Shown here: piece by piece, positions 1-9,755 of the stretch
Position numbering within the stretch: position 1 is the first letter of the stretch
How the letters are laid out: every line of letters begins with the position of its first letter
From: Inhella gelatinilytica
Lineage (GTDB): Bacteria > Pseudomonadota > Gammaproteobacteria > Burkholderiales > Burkholderiaceae_C
Direction of reading: 5' to 3'
Length of the DNA stretch: 64,000 nt
Assembly: GCF_016093295.1 (NCBI RefSeq)
Contig: NZ_JAEDAL010000002.1
Location: forward strand, 558,001-622,000
Program-made: the position numbers and the translations under genes
Notes under the pieces: generated by a model
Seen by the model: only the letters and a program-made list of their open reading frames with translations
Told to the model about the DNA's origin: nothing
Databases searched by the model: none

Positions 1-174
1 GGGTCGGCTCAATTGGGCCGGTGGCGGGACCACCGCCGTGACGTGGTGACGGATTTCGAACGGGCCTACGGCGAGGCTCCCGGCCCCCTGCGTTTTGTGG
101 CGGTGATGTCCGACAGCGACAACACCCAGGGTCGAGTTCGAGCTTGGTACGGTCCGGTTCGCTGGGGCGTTTAA
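1..174 (+). CDS. DUF3047 domain protein, C-terminal fragment
   Basis: The window opens inside a plus-strand gene in frame 1 that ends at TAA 172-174, leaving 57 residues. The visible part contains DVVTDFERAYGEAPG followed by VAVMSDSDNTQG and WYGPVRW. These match my memory of the C-terminus of DUF3047 proteins, which carry an (A/V)VM(S/T)D(S/T)DNT core and end in a short aromatic strand. DUF3047 proteins are usually exported and of unknown function. The start and any signal peptide lie outside the window, so localisation cannot be judged. The gene is convergent with the next one, with 36 bases between them and no strong terminator hairpin. Confidence 0.7.
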   Translation, partial: GSAQLGRWRDHRRDVVTDFERAYGEAPGPLRFVAVMSDSDNTQGRVRAWYGPVRWGV

Positions 175-210
175 GTTGCCCTGAACGAAGCGACTCGCAG
201 CGGCGTGGCT

Positions 211-1074
211 TTATTGCACCCGGTCCGCGAGCGCCATCCACACCGGGTTGAGACGTCCAGACAGCGCGGGCAGACTGCCCAACTCGGTGCGACTTTCGGT
301 GGGTGAGTGGAAGTCACTGCCGCGTGAGGCGAGGAGGCCAAACTCCAACGCCATGTCGGCATAGCGGAGCATCTCCGCCTCGGAGTGGCTGCCGGTCACG
401 ACCTCTACGCCCAGGCCACCATGGGCCTTGAACTCGCTGAAGAGGGCGAATTCTTCGGTCGGTGTGAAGTCATAACGGGCCGGATGTGCAATGACGGCCA
501 GCCCCCCGGACTCTCGAATCCAGCGGATGGCATCGCCGAGCGCCGCCCACCGGTGGGGCACGAAGCCCGGTTTGCCCTCTTTGAGAAAACGCCGGAACAC
601 CTCCCCCACATCGCTGCAGTGGCCGCTTTCCACCAGGAAGCGGGCAAAGTGGGTGCGCGAGATGAGCTCTGGGTTGCCCACGTGTTTGAGTGCGCCTTCA
701 AAGGCGCCCGGAATACCGACCGCGGCCAAACTGGCGGCCATGTCGCGCGCCCGCCGCTCGCGGCCCCCGCGGGTTTGGCGCAGGCCTTCGATGAGTCGGG
801 GATCGGTTTCATCCACGCCCAGGCCGACGATGTGGACGACTTGGCCCGCAAAGCTGACCGAGATCTCCACGCCCGCCAAGAACCCCATGCCCAGCGCCTG
901 GGCTGCGGTGCGGGCTTGTCCGATACCCGCCACTTCGTCGTGATCGGTGAGTGCCCAGACCTCGACGCCGTTCAGGGCCGCTCGCTCTGCCAGTGATGGG
1001 GGGCTCAACGTGCCATCGCTGAAGGTGGAGTGGCAGTGCAGGTCGGCGTTGGTCAGGGCGTGAAGCGCAGGCAT
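211..1074 (-). CDS. rnm: PHP-domain phosphoesterase (RNase AM / 3',5'-nucleotide bisphosphatase family)
   Basis: This 287-residue protein begins with the PHP signature [17 protein letters not shown] (about residues 9-25). It continues with [16 protein letters not shown], a central metal-ligand HPARYDF segment and the C-terminal GSDFHSP. Together these are the full set of His/Asp/Glu ligands for the trinuclear metal centre of PHP phosphoesterases. The size and motif spacing match the YciV/TrpH family, whose E. coli member trims the 5' end of rRNAs (RNase AM) and whose Chromobacterium member removes the 3' phosphate from 3',5'-bisphosphonucleosides. The enzyme should be cytosolic. It is transcribed divergently from the following chemoreceptor. 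The family assignment is secure; the exact substrate is inferred. Confidence 0.88.
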   Translation of the reverse strand: MPALHALTNADLHCHSTFSDGTLSPPSLAERAALNGVEVWALTDHDEVAGIGQARTAAQALGMGFLAGVEISVSFAGQVVHIVGLGVDETDPRLIEGLRQTRGGRERRARDMAASLAAVGIPGAFEGALKHVGNPELISRTHFARFLVESGHCSDVGEVFRRFLKEGKPGFVPHRWAALGDAIRWIRESGGLAVIAHPARYDFTPTEEFALFSEFKAHGGLGVEVVTGSHSEAEMLRYADMALEFGLLASRGSDFHSPTESRTELGSLPALSGRLNPVWMALADRVQ

Positions 1075-1176
1075 CTGCGAATTATCAAAGGGTCAGCGGG
1101 CAGGATTTCACGACCTCCGTCCAAGGAAGGAGACTGCGCCGCACTACAGTCTTGGGCGCTCAGAGTAGAGGAAACG

Positions 1177-2673
1177 ATGCGAGATCTCAGCATTCGCTTG
1201 CGGTTGTGGTCGGTGATTGCGGCTTTTGCCGTGGTGATCTTGATTGGTTCGGCGATGGGCCTGACCGGCACCTATTTGGGAACGGCCTCCACGGCCGAGA
1301 TCTACCAGGAGCGGACGTTGCCCATGGCCGCGGTCGCCCGACAGCAAGCTGCGGCCTTGGAGGCCCAATCGCAGCTTCAGACTGCACTCGAGCGCCCGGA
1401 CGCTGCCTCGGGCTTTGAGACGGCCCTGGCTGGACTGGAAGCGTCCACCAAGGGCGTGAAGCTGCCCCCCAGCCTGACATCGGCCCATGAGCGGCTGCAC
1501 CGAGAAGGCGCTGAACCTCTCAAGGCCGCCCTCAAGGCCGGGGATGCAGACGGTGCCCGGGCCGCGGCTTCGGGCCCCTGGGCCTCGGCGCTTGCCGGTC
1601 TGCGCGAGCAGCAATCTCAGGCCAGTCAGCGCTGGGCGGCCGAGGCCAAGGCCACGCAAGACCTTGCGCAGTGGCGGTTCCGCACCATGGTGTGGGTGGT
1701 GGTCGTGGGGGTCGCGATCGCATTCGCTGCGGTGGGCTGGTACGGCCGGTGGCTCTTGCAGTCCATTACCAAGCCTCTGAATCAAGCGGTTCGCTTGGCC
1801 GAAGCGGTGGCCGCCGGTGACCTGACGACGGAAGTTGACAGCCGGGGCCGCAACGAAGTCGCGCAACTGATGCAAGCCCTGGAGCGCATGAACGCCAATT
1901 TGGGCCACATCGTGTCGCAAGTGCGCCAAGTTGCCGACAGCATCGCCACTGGTTCGTCGGAAATTGCCAGCGGCAATGCCGACCTGTCGCAGCGCACCGA
2001 GGCGCAGGCCAGCAACCTTCAGCAGACCGCTTCCGCGATGGAGGAGTTGCAAGGGACCGTGCGTCAGAACGCGCAAGCTTCGAATCAAGCCAACTCGCTG
2101 GCGGGCAGCGCCCGCAGTGCGGCGACGGAAGGTGGGGCACTCATGGCGCGAGTTGTGGACACCATGCAGGGCATCACCCAGAGCTCGCGAAAGATCGCGG
2201 ACATCGTGGGTCTGATTGATGGCGTGGCCTTCCAGACCAACATCCTGGCGCTGAACGCGGCCGTCGAGGCGGCCCGTGCGGGCGAGGCCGGGCGCGGTTT
2301 TGCCGTGGTGGCCGGTGAGGTGCGCATGCTGGCGCAGCGCTCCGCTGAAGCGGCGCGCGAAATCAAGACCCTGATCGAGCAGTCCGTGGAGACCGTGGAA
2401 TCGGGCAGTCAGCAGGTGAACGAAGCCGGCCGCTCCATGGGTGACATCGTGCAGCGCGTTCAACAGGTGGGCGATTTGATTGGCGAAATCAGCGTGGCCT
2501 CTCACGAACAAAACCAAGGCATTGAGCGGGTCAGTGCCTCGGTGGTGGAGCTGGATCAGGTCACCCAAGCCAATGCGGCCTTGGTGGAAGAAAGCGCGGC
2601 CGCCGCCGAAAGCCTGCGCAACCAGGCGGGCCAGTTGGTGGCGCTGGTCAGCGCGTTCAAAGTTCGAACCTAG
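1177..2673 (+). CDS. methyl-accepting chemotaxis protein (small periplasmic domain)
   Basis: A 498-residue transmembrane chemoreceptor. I chose ATG 1177, preceded by AGAGGAA, over an upstream in-frame start, because residue 1 then sits just before the first membrane segment (about 9-30). A helical periplasmic domain of about 150 residues follows (4HB_MCP-like), then TM2 (about 180-202), a HAMP domain, and the signalling hairpin with the near-invariant tip [19 protein letters not shown]. The C-terminus ends VSAFKVRT and has no xWxxF CheR/CheB-docking pentapeptide. Adaptation would depend on other tethered receptors. The ligand cannot be predicted. The gene is monocistronic, and its stop overlaps the stop of the convergent recJ gene. 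Confidence 0.92.
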   Translation: MRDLSIRLRLWSVIAAFAVVILIGSAMGLTGTYLGTASTAEIYQERTLPMAAVARQQAAALEAQSQLQTALERPDAASGFETALAGLEASTKGVKLPPSLTSAHERLHREGAEPLKAALKAGDADGARAAASGPWASALAGLREQQSQASQRWAAEAKATQDLAQWRFRTMVWVVVVGVAIAFAAVGWYGRWLLQSITKPLNQAVRLAEAVAAGDLTTEVDSRGRNEVAQLMQALERMNANLGHIVSQVRQVADSIATGSSEIASGNADLSQRTEAQASNLQQTASAMEELQGTVRQNAQASNQANSLAGSARSAATEGGALMARVVDTMQGITQSSRKIADIVGLIDGVAFQTNILALNAAVEAARAGEAGRGFAVVAGEVRMLAQRSAEAAREIKTLIEQSVETVESGSQQVNEAGRSMGDIVQRVQQVGDLIGEISVASHEQNQGIERVSASVVELDQVTQANAALVEESAAAAESLRNQAGQLVALVSAFKVRT

Positions 2674-4418
2674 TCGGTCTCGGCCTCGATCAACAACTGC
2701 AGTCGCGTCTGACCCTGGTAGGTGTTGCGGCTGAGGCGGTACGCCAAGCGAGGGTGGCGCGTTGACAGGGGGTCATCTCGACGGAACCACATGGCGTCCC
2801 ATTCGGTGGCGCCGGAGGGGACGCGCAAACGAAGCTTGAGGTGACCACTGCCGACAACCCGTTGGTCGCGCACCTCAAAGTGATCGAGGAACAAGGGGGG
2901 CTCAAACCCTTGCCCCCAGACCTGTTGCTCCAGAGTCTCCGTCAGCGCAAGCGTTAACTCGTCCGCAGCAAGCCCGCCGTCGTGCAGCAGTTCCCGCTGC
3001 AACTGAGGGGGTGTAAGCCAGGCCTCGGCCACGGTCATCAGCGCGGCGCCCAGACGGGCCACACCTTCAGGTCCGCATTGCAGCGTGCATCCTGCGGCCA
3101 TGGCGTGCCCGCCAAACTTGGCGAGCAATTCGGGCTCCTGCTTGGCCACCCAGTCCAACGCATCCCGAAGATGAAAGCCCGGGATGGAGCGCCCCGAACC
3201 CTTGATGCGTCCATCGGCGCCCCGCGCGAAGACAAAGCAGGGCCGGTGCAGTGCGTCCTTGAGTCGACCCGCCAGGATGCCCACGACGCCCTCATGAAAC
3301 GCTTCATCAAACAGCGCCAAGGCGGGTGGTGGCGGGCCCACCGGCAAGACCCGAGCCAGCAGGGCTTGCGCCTGTTCTTGCATCTGGGATTCCACGGCTC
3401 GCCGTTCGCCATTGATATGGTCCAACTGCAGGGCCAGGTCATGGGCGCGTTGTGGATCGTCGGTGCGTAGACACTCAATGCCCAGGCGCATGTCGGCCAG
3501 CCGGCCAGCCGCATTGATCCGTGGGCCCAATGCAAACCCAAAGTCTTGGCTGCTGGCTTGTCGAGCGTCTCGTCCGGCCACTTGAAAAAGGGCGCGCAAG
3601 CCCGGCTGCATCTGTCCTGCACGGATGCGGCGCAATCCCTGGGCCACCAGGCGCCGGTTGTTGGCGTCCAGGCGCACCACATCGGCGACCGTTCCCAGGG
3701 CCACCAAATCCAGAAGGCCATCCAGCTTGGGCTGCTCACCCGAAGACCAGACGCCTCGGTTTCGCAGCGCGGCGCGCAAGGCCAGCAGCAAGTAGAAGGC
3801 CACACCCACCCCGGCCAAGGCTTTACTGGGAAAGTCGCAGTCGGGCTGGTTGGGGTTGACGATGGCGTCAGCAGCAGGGAGTTGAATCAGCCCGGCCGCG
3901 TCCACCGCACACAGGTGGTGGTCGGTCACGATAACAACGAGCCCATGACCCTTGGCGTAAGCCACGCCCTCCAAACTGGCGATGCCGTTGTCCACCGTGA
4001 TCAGCACGTCGGCTCCTTGCGCCAGGGCTAGGTCGACGATGCTGGGCGTTAGACCATAGCCATGCACTGCGCGGTCGGGTACGACGTAATCCAAGGATTC
4101 GGACGGCGCGCCAAGCAGGGCCAGGCCGCGAAGCAAGGTGGCGCACGCGGTCGCGCCGTCACAGTCATAGTCCGCCACCACACAGAGGCGGCGTTGCTCC
4201 TGAATGGCAGTGGCGAGCAGGTCGGCCGCCTTGGCAATCCCTTTGAGCTGGTCCGGTCGATGAAGTTGGGCCAGTTCTGGATTCAGTTCGGCGGCGTCGC
4301 GTACCCCGCGTGCGGCGAAAAGCCGCGCCAGCAGCGGCGGGACGCCCTGCTGCTCTAAGGCCCACGCGGCGCGGGGCTGGGATTCACGCGCCCGAACGCG
4401 GAGGCGGTGCGTGCTCAT
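2670..4418 (-). CDS. recJ: single-stranded-DNA-specific 5'-3' exonuclease RecJ
   Basis: 582 residues, the usual RecJ length. Motif I is DYDCDG (83-88), a VDNG motif lies near 142-145, and the DHH motif is TDHHLC (165-170). The C-terminal half has the DHHA1 nucleic-acid-binding signature KGSGRSIPG...GGHAMAAG, followed by the OB-fold region. RecJ degrades ssDNA 5' to 3' in RecF-pathway recombination and in base-excision and mismatch repair, using Mn2+/Mg2+ held by the DHH residues. The start codon overlaps the stop of the upstream PGAM-like gene (ATGA), so the two are translationally coupled. Confidence 0.97.
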   Translation of the reverse strand: MSTHRLRVRARESQPRAAWALEQQGVPPLLARLFAARGVRDAAELNPELAQLHRPDQLKGIAKAADLLATAIQEQRRLCVVADYDCDGATACATLLRGLALLGAPSESLDYVVPDRAVHGYGLTPSIVDLALAQGADVLITVDNGIASLEGVAYAKGHGLVVIVTDHHLCAVDAAGLIQLPAADAIVNPNQPDCDFPSKALAGVGVAFYLLLALRAALRNRGVWSSGEQPKLDGLLDLVALGTVADVVRLDANNRRLVAQGLRRIRAGQMQPGLRALFQVAGRDARQASSQDFGFALGPRINAAGRLADMRLGIECLRTDDPQRAHDLALQLDHINGERRAVESQMQEQAQALLARVLPVGPPPPALALFDEAFHEGVVGILAGRLKDALHRPCFVFARGADGRIKGSGRSIPGFHLRDALDWVAKQEPELLAKFGGHAMAAGCTLQCGPEGVARLGAALMTVAEAWLTPPQLQRELLHDGGLAADELTLALTETLEQQVWGQGFEPPLFLDHFEVRDQRVVGSGHLKLRLRVPSGATEWDAMWFRRDDPLSTRHPRLAYRLSRNTYQGQTRLQLLIEAETD

Positions 4419-5284
4419 GGGTTGTGTACCTCCAAGGCCTCAACTTGGCTTTGTGCCCAAGTCGCCGGTCGTTGGGGCCACCCCAAACGGGCCAAACCCC
4501 GCCGCCACGCCGAACCCGGTATCCAGCTGTGGGCGCGTGCGCCTCCTGCCAGGGTTAGCTGGACGGTCTGGCCAGCCCGCCAGGCCGATTCCAGCTCGGC
4601 GATCGGCCCTGCATCCAGTTCGTCACCGGGACAGGGGTCGACCCAGAGCCGCGCCTCGGGGGGCAGCGGGGCCGGTGAGCCCACCTCAGGGCTGACGCCC
4701 CACATCCAGAGCGAATGAATGGCCTGGTCCCCCCGCTCAATGCGACTTTGATTTATGGGGTGCTGGTGCAGACTCATCTGGATTTCGTTCTGCAGGCGAC
4801 GCAACCAGCGCTCTTGTGGAAGCCACGGGGTCAAGGCTCGATGTTGAATTCGCTCGAGGCTCGCGACCCTCAAGTCAGCCAGTTGGGCATGCCCCACCAA
4901 AAATTCCCCTTGGCCGAGGGGCTCGAGTCTCCATCCCGCTCCCTCCGTGAACAGGGGGGCGATCACGGCCAAGAGTGCGTGGGCGTCTTCGGAAGAGAGA
5001 GCGGGCAGAGCATGGGCGTGGGCTTGTTGGGCGTCCAACTCCAAGTGAAGCGGGGAAAGAACGGCCCAGGGTCCTTGCCCATGCAGCCCGCGCTCTGAAG
5101 CCAACCAGCCCGCGGGTGAGGGTTCGGGGACGCCCCGGAGGTGGGCCACCACGCGCTCAAAGGGGGTGTACAACGCTTCAGCCTCCCCGCCCACTTCGGT
5201 GCTCAGACGGCTCCACTGGGTTAATAGACGCGTCAAACGAGGACCGGGCGTCAGCCCGGGGGCACAGGCAATCAGGCAATGCAT
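4415..5284 (-). CDS. phosphoglycerate-mutase-like hypothetical protein upstream of recJ
   Basis: A protein of about 289 residues starting MHCLIACAPG. The frame can be extended 11 codons upstream to a TTG, but ATG 5284 fits the short hydrophobic N-terminal strand better. I recall a conserved Burkholderiales family next to recJ that is loosely annotated as a phosphoglycerate mutase-type or regulatory protein. Features consistent with that family are the ending motif of an acidic DPCPGDE segment followed by a Trp-rich tail, and WLPQERWLRRLQNEIQMSLHQHP. No metal-binding or phosphoserine motif of a real cofactor-independent mutase is visible, so enzymatic activity is doubtful. It overlaps recJ by four bases. 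Function unknown. Confidence 0.75.
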   Translation of the reverse strand: MHCLIACAPGLTPGPRLTRLLTQWSRLSTEVGGEAEALYTPFERVVAHLRGVPEPSPAGWLASERGLHGQGPWAVLSPLHLELDAQQAHAHALPALSSEDAHALLAVIAPLFTEGAGWRLEPLGQGEFLVGHAQLADLRVASLERIQHRALTPWLPQERWLRRLQNEIQMSLHQHPINQSRIERGDQAIHSLWMWGVSPEVGSPAPLPPEARLWVDPCPGDELDAGPIAELESAWRAGQTVQLTLAGGARAHSWIPGSAWRRGLARLGWPQRPATWAQSQVEALEVHNP

Positions 5285-5353
5285 GGGGGGATTATCCGAA
5301 GCCAGCGCCTGCGACAATCGCGCCCCTTCATCTGTCCCTGTGGCCCTGCCTCC

Positions 5354-6121
5354 ATGACCCTGACGTTCATCCTGCTTGCGACCCTGATTGGTGGCGTGTT
5401 GTCAGTGCTGGTCGCGGCCGGGTTGTCAACGGCGTTGCTGTCGCGTGTGGTGCCGCACCTGGTGAGCCTGTCGACTGGCGTGCTGCTGGGGACCGCGCTG
5501 GGCCACGTCTTGCCGGAAGCCTTTGAAGGCGCAGCCTCCACCCATGCGCTGTTTTTGACCTTGCTGGGCGGCTTGCTGTTCTTTTTCTTGCTGGAAAAGG
5601 TGGAGTTGTACCGTCACACCCACCACCACGAAGGGGATGGTCATGCGCATCACCATCACTTCGACCGAGACCAAGCGGGGCGCGGTGGCTTGGCGGTGCT
5701 GGTGGGTGACAGCGTGCACAACTTCTGCGATGGGGTCTTGATCGCCGCGGCGTTCCTGACCGACCCTCATTTGGGCTGGATGACCGCCTTGGCCGCCATC
5801 GCTCATGAAATTCCCCAGGAAGTGGGGGACTACTTGGTGCTGCTGAACGCCGGGTTCACGCGGGCGCGGGCGCTGGCCTACAACTTGTTGTCGGGGCTTG
5901 CGGCCGTGCTGGGTGGCGTGTTGGGTTACTACCTGATCCAGCCGTTTTCGGCGCTGTTGCCCTACCTGATGGTGGTGGCCGCCTCCTGCTTTGTCTATGT
6001 GGCCGTGGCCGACTTGATTCCCCAGTTGCAACGCCGCCTGCCGTGGCGCGCCACCGCCTCGCAGTTGCTCTGGCTGGCTGTGGGCTTGGCGGCGACGTTC
6101 GCCCTGCCAAATGGTCACTGA
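5354..6121 (+). CDS. ZIP-family divalent metal transporter
   Basis: 255 residues with about eight predicted membrane spans. I chose ATG 5354 because the codons before it are hydrophilic and sit directly before TM1 (MTLTFILLATLIGG). A His-rich loop lies between TM3 and TM4 (residues 88-102, HTHHHEG...HAHHHH). The ZIP signature follows: HNFCDGVLIAAAF (His122 onward, TM4) and HEIPQEVGDY (His151 onward, TM5), which form the binuclear metal site. ZIP proteins move Zn2+, Fe2+ or Mn2+ into the cytosol. The HEIPQE(V/L)GD form is typical of ZIPB/GufA-like bacterial members. No Zur or Fur operator is evident upstream. It is convergent with the stress-protein gene. Confidence 0.92.
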   Translation: MTLTFILLATLIGGVLSVLVAAGLSTALLSRVVPHLVSLSTGVLLGTALGHVLPEAFEGAASTHALFLTLLGGLLFFFLLEKVELYRHTHHHEGDGHAHHHHFDRDQAGRGGLAVLVGDSVHNFCDGVLIAAAFLTDPHLGWMTALAAIAHEIPQEVGDYLVLLNAGFTRARALAYNLLSGLAAVLGGVLGYYLIQPFSALLPYLMVVAASCFVYVAVADLIPQLQRRLPWRATASQLLWLAVGLAATFALPNGH

Positions 6122-6164
6122 GGGCCACTGAGGGCCGCCCAGCCGGGGTGGCGTAACGCGTGCC

Positions 6165-6599
6165 TTAGCGCACGACCAGCACTGGAATCTTGCTGTGCGT
6201 GAGGACCTTTTGGGTTTCACTGCCCAGAAGGAGGGCGGAAACGCCGCGGCGACCGTGGCTGGCCATGACGATCAGGTCGGCCTTGAGGCGCTCAGCATGG
6301 TCGACGATGGAACGCCACGGCTGGGTGCCTTCGACGCTGCTGGATTCACAGCGCACGCCGGCGGCCATCGCCACGCGCTGGACCTCCAGCAAACGCTCGT
6401 TGGCGACGCGCAACTCCGCATCCAGGTGCTCTTGCGGGCTGATGGGCTGGGTTTCAGCCAGGGGGCTGTAGGGATAGGGCTCGGTGACCGTGAGCGCATA
6501 CAACTGGCTACCCAAGCGTTGCGCCAATTCCACTGCCTGCTGAACCGCCAAGGCCGTGATTTCCGAACCATCCGTTGTAACCAAAATGCGTGCGTACAT
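6165..6599 (-). CDS. universal stress protein, UspA family
   Basis: 144 residues forming a single Usp domain. It begins MYARILVTTDGSE, and the ATP-binding loop is near the C-terminus: ASHGRRGVSALLLGSET, the G-x2-G-x9-G-(S/T) pattern. It ends with the hydrophobic strand IPVLVVR. The ATP-binding pattern places it with the nucleotide-binding (MJ0577-like) branch. A good Shine-Dalgarno (CTGGAGGATT) precedes the start at 6599. It is a stand-alone gene in the cytosolic stress-response family; the trigger cannot be read from the sequence. Confidence 0.93.
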   Translation of the reverse strand: MYARILVTTDGSEITALAVQQAVELAQRLGSQLYALTVTEPYPYSPLAETQPISPQEHLDAELRVANERLLEVQRVAMAAGVRCESSSVEGTQPWRSIVDHAERLKADLIVMASHGRRGVSALLLGSETQKVLTHSKIPVLVVR

Positions 6600-6663
6600 A
6601 GGCCAATCCTCCAGTGAGCCGGCGCAGTGTGCCGCGTGAGTTGACCGCGCGCTTTGCGGTTCG

Positions 6664-7521
6664 TCAACCCATCGCTACGGGCCGCCGCGGGTCCCGGCAC
6701 CACTCACTCCAGGAGCCGGGGTAGAGCACGCCCTCGCCCAGCCCGGCGAGGGCTTGACTGAAGAGGTTGTGGCAAGCGGTCACGCCCGATCCGCACTGGT
6801 GCACGGTGGCGCCGTTCACCGCCCCGTGCTGCACCCATTCGGCTCGCAGCTGTGCGGCGGGCTTGAAGCGACCATCGGCCTGCAAGTTCAGACCGAAGGG
6901 GCGATTCACGGCCCCCGGGATGTGCCCCGGTTGTGCGTCCAAGGGTTCCACTTCACCTCGGTAGCGCTCTGGCCCCCGGGCATCGACAAGCAGCACGGCA
7001 CCCAGTTGCGCTTGCACCTGGTCGGCCGTCGTCGTTCGCATGCCCTCAGGCGGCAAGCTGAGGGGCACGGGTGCGGCCTGCGGCATGGCAGTCTCCCGCG
7101 CGGAATCACCGCCGGCGGCCAGCCAGGCCCCCCACCCGCCATTGAGCAGCTGGATCTGGGTTTCACCCAGCCACCGCAGCATCCACCAGAGTCGCGCGGC
7201 ATACATCCCGCCTTGGGCGTCATAAGCCACGACCGGTCGACCCGGCTGCCAGCCCAAGCCGGCGAGGCGGGCCGCAAAGTCTTCGCGGGTGGGTAGTGGA
7301 TGCCGTCCTCGGAAGTGGCCATCCACATCCTTGGGTCCGCTCAGGTCCTCATCCAGGTGCAGGTAAAAGGCGCCGGGGATGTGGCCCTGCGCAAAGGACT
7401 CCCGCCCACTGGCCGGGTTGCTTAACTCGAACCGACAGTCCAGGACCAAGGGGGGATGGGGCCCGCGCAGGGTTTCGCGCAGGGCGCTGGCTTCAATCAA
7501 CACGGGCGTGAGGTCATTCAT
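6664..7521 (-). CDS. sseA: 3-mercaptopyruvate / thiosulfate sulfurtransferase (tandem rhodanese)
   Basis: 285 residues with two rhodanese domains. The N-terminal domain is inactive-type (LVLDCRFEL, GHIPGAFYLHLDEDLS). The C-terminal catalytic domain has VDARGPERYRG, GHIPGAVNRPF and the active-site loop HQCGSGVTAC with Cys243. The CGSGVT loop is the form associated with mercaptopyruvate sulfurtransferases (SseA) rather than CRKGVT of thiosulfate enzymes. ATG 7521 is chosen because it overlaps the stop of the upstream EamA gene by eight bases, while the extended frame to 7641 would lie inside that gene. It transfers sulfane sulfur from 3-mercaptopyruvate to thiophilic acceptors. Confidence 0.93.
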   Translation of the reverse strand: MNDLTPVLIEASALRETLRGPHPPLVLDCRFELSNPASGRESFAQGHIPGAFYLHLDEDLSGPKDVDGHFRGRHPLPTREDFAARLAGLGWQPGRPVVAYDAQGGMYAARLWWMLRWLGETQIQLLNGGWGAWLAAGGDSARETAMPQAAPVPLSLPPEGMRTTTADQVQAQLGAVLLVDARGPERYRGEVEPLDAQPGHIPGAVNRPFGLNLQADGRFKPAAQLRAEWVQHGAVNGATVHQCGSGVTACHNLFSQALAGLGEGVLYPGSWSEWCRDPRRPVAMG

Positions 7522-8488
7522 TGTGCAAATCCGAGGGCAGGGTGCGTGAAGTTTGCTGGGTCCTGAGGGCGGTGGCGGTCCACCCTGCGCCGATGATGAG
7601 GGCAATGCCCAGTGTCGCGATCCAACCGGGTTGTTCGCCAAACATCCACCAGCCGAGCAGGGCAGAAAACACGATGCCGCTGTAGTTCAAGCTGGCATTG
7701 ACCAGCACTTTGCCGTGTGTGTAGGCGGAGGTCATGAGGATTTGCGCGACCGAGGCCGTCAGCCCCACTGCGGCCAGGAGTGCAAAACTCTCCAACGTCC
7801 AGGCGCGGAGCTCGGTCGTGGAGGGCACGATGCCCATGAGCGCGCCCCCGGCACCTGTGCCGGCCAGGGAAAAGTAAAACACCACGCGCAGCTCGGGCTC
7901 GCCGGCGCGCCCCAGGGCGGTTACCTGCAGGTAGGCCACGGCGGCCAGCACCCCCGAGGCGAGCCCGGCCAGGGCCCAAGGCCATTGATTGCGTTCAAAC
8001 GTGGGCTGAAGGACCAAGGCCACGCCCACAAACCCCACCAGCACGGTGGCGAGCAGTCGCGGATCCAGGCGCGACGCACCCATCAACACAGCGCCACCGA
8101 GCAGAAAAAGCGCCATCCAAATGGCGCTCATTTGGTTGAGGGTCATCGCTGTGGCCAGGGGCAGGCCCGAGATGGCCCAAAACCACAAACACAGCGCGGC
8201 CACGCCAATGGTGCCGCGCCACAGGTGCATCCCGGGAAGCTTGGTGCGCAGGGGCACCCGCTGGTGCCGGGCCAGCGCAGCGATCAGGAGGACCCCGATG
8301 AGCCCGCGCCCCGCCACGATTTCTGCGGCGCTGAAATGCGCACTGGCCAGCTTGACGCACAAACCCATCAAGCTGAACAACAGCGTGGCCCCCAGCATGC
8401 GCAGCGCGCTGGAGGCCAGCAAAAAGCGCCCCGAAGGGCGCTGGTTGTTGGACGCGCGGTTCAAAGGGCCATCTTGGCGCGATACCAC
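7514..8488 (-). CDS. EamA/RhaT-family (DMT superfamily) permease
   Basis: Up to 324 residues with ten hydrophobic segments in two EamA repeats. The first begins at MLGATLLFSLMGLCVKLAS and the second near WALAGLASGVLAAVAYL. The listed start is a GTG that lies inside the end of the upstream Rieske gene; ATG 8398, just before TM1, is a credible alternative. DMT permeases export small metabolites, amino acids or their derivatives, but the substrate cannot be inferred. The gene overlaps its neighbours at both ends in the same direction, so it is probably co-transcribed with the Rieske oxygenase and sseA. Confidence 0.88.
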   Translation of the reverse strand: MVSRQDGPLNRASNNQRPSGRFLLASSALRMLGATLLFSLMGLCVKLASAHFSAAEIVAGRGLIGVLLIAALARHQRVPLRTKLPGMHLWRGTIGVAALCLWFWAISGLPLATAMTLNQMSAIWMALFLLGGAVLMGASRLDPRLLATVLVGFVGVALVLQPTFERNQWPWALAGLASGVLAAVAYLQVTALGRAGEPELRVVFYFSLAGTGAGGALMGIVPSTTELRAWTLESFALLAAVGLTASVAQILMTSAYTHGKVLVNASLNYSGIVFSALLGWWMFGEQPGWIATLGIALIIGAGWTATALRTQQTSRTLPSDLHNE

Positions 8489-9579
8489 TCATGGAAGTGC
8501 TTCATGCCATCTTCCATGGGCGTCTGGTAGGGCCCCACTTCGTTGTCGCCCCGGGCAAAGAGGGCCTTGCGGCCGGCATCCATGCGCTCGCCGATCTCGT
8601 CGTCTTCGATGCAGGTTTCCATGTAGGCCGCTTGCTGGGCTTCCACGAATTCCCGTTCGAAGGCGGCAATTTCTTCGGGGTAGAAAAACTCCACCACGTT
8701 CAGCGTCTTTTCTGGGCCCATCGGGTACAGGTTGGAGACCACGAGCACATGGGGGTACCACTCGACCATGAGGGTCGGGTAGTAGGTCAACCAGATGGCG
8801 CCTTGCTGCGGCGGCTGGCCGCCCCGGAACTTCAGCAACTGGTCGTGCCACTGGCTGTACACCTTGGAGCCGGCCTTTCGACCCACAGCCAAGTTGGCAT
8901 TGACGCCCACCGTTTGCACCGAGAACTCGCCACCCCACTGCCAAGCCAAGTCGTCGCAAGTGACGAAATTGCCCAAGCCGGGGTGGAACGGCCCCACGTG
9001 GTAGTCCTCCAGGTAGACCTCGATGAAGGTCTTCCAGTTGTAGTTGCAGGTGTGCATTTCGACTTTGTCGAGCACATAGCCGCTGAAGTCCAGATCCTTC
9101 AGCACCTGGAGCGAATTCAAGTCCGCGCCGATGTCGCGACCGTTGTCCTCAAACAGCAGGCCATTCCATTCCCGCAAGTTCCACTTGTTTAGGTTTAAAC
9201 AAGGGTCTTCGGGAAAGTGCGGCGCGCCCACCAAATCACCCTGCAGTCCATAGGTCCAGCGGTGCAGCGGGCAAACGATGTTGGCGCCGCTGTTGCCTCG
9301 GCCTTTCAACATCACCGCCTGGCGGTGTCGGCAAATATTGGAAATCAGTTGGATGCCATCGTGTCCGCGCACGAGCGCGCGGCCTTCACCTTCCTGAGCC
9401 AAGGCGAAGTAATCCCCCACTTCGGGCACGGCCAACTTGTGCCCGACGTAACGGGGTCCAGGCCGGATGATGCGCTCCATCTCGCGCTCATACAGCGCTT
9501 GATCGAAGTAAGCAGAAACGTGAAGCTGAGTGGTGCTACTGTTTTTCAGCGCCCCGATGGCCAGGCTCAGATCCGACAT
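8461..9579 (-). CDS. Rieske [2Fe-2S] aromatic ring-hydroxylating oxygenase, alpha subunit-like
   Basis: 372 residues. The Rieske motif is complete: C83-R-H85 ... C103-P-L-H106 ([12 protein letters not shown] and [10 protein letters not shown]). The catalytic domain has the mononuclear iron ligands in [15 protein letters not shown] (His194, His199), with a bridging Asp at 192. ATG 9579 is preceded by GGAGGAA; longer frames add only hydrophilic sequence. Enzymes of this type accept electrons from a reductase or ferredoxin to oxidise aromatic rings, quaternary amines or similar substrates. No beta subunit, ferredoxin or reductase gene is adjacent, so it must borrow an electron-transfer partner. 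The substrate is unknown. Two hairpins lie in its leader. Confidence 0.9.
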   Translation of the reverse strand: MSDLSLAIGALKNSSTTQLHVSAYFDQALYEREMERIIRPGPRYVGHKLAVPEVGDYFALAQEGEGRALVRGHDGIQLISNICRHRQAVMLKGRGNSGANIVCPLHRWTYGLQGDLVGAPHFPEDPCLNLNKWNLREWNGLLFEDNGRDIGADLNSLQVLKDLDFSGYVLDKVEMHTCNYNWKTFIEVYLEDYHVGPFHPGLGNFVTCDDLAWQWGGEFSVQTVGVNANLAVGRKAGSKVYSQWHDQLLKFRGGQPPQQGAIWLTYYPTLMVEWYPHVLVVSNLYPMGPEKTLNVVEFFYPEEIAAFEREFVEAQQAAYMETCIEDDEIGERMDAGRKALFARGDNEVGPYQTPMEDGMKHFHEWYRAKMAL

Positions 9580-9637
9580 GATCCAAGGGTTCCTCCAAGA
9601 CACCCGTTCCGCGCGCAGTCTGCGCCGCTGAACGTAC

Positions 9638-9685
9638 AAAACCCGGCAAAAGCCGGGCAGGCATGCCCGCTGGGAAGCGGCGGGC
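9638..9685 (-). promoter_or_regulatory. tandem hairpins with short U-run in leader of Rieske gene (candidate attenuator)
   Basis: Read on the minus strand there are two perfect stem-loops. The first pairs GCCCGC (9685-9680) with GCGGGC (9670-9665) around a 9-base loop. The second pairs CCCGGC with GCCGGG (9657-9652 and 9647-9642) around a TTTT loop and is followed directly by TTTTGT. The arrangement sits about 60 bases upstream of the Rieske ATG. It resembles an intrinsic terminator or attenuator in the leader. The U-run is only four bases, so strength is uncertain. Confidence 0.45.
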
Positions 9686-9755
9686 GGGACCGACGATTCT
9701 ACCAATCCGGGGGAACCCGAGGGGCAGGGGGCCGGGAGGAGGCCTGTCTAACTGT

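Noticed and set aside
1030-1176. N-terminal extension of the first chemoreceptor
   Set aside because: Adds 49 hydrophilic residues before the membrane segment and overlaps the divergent PHP gene; ATG 1177 has a good ribosome-binding site.
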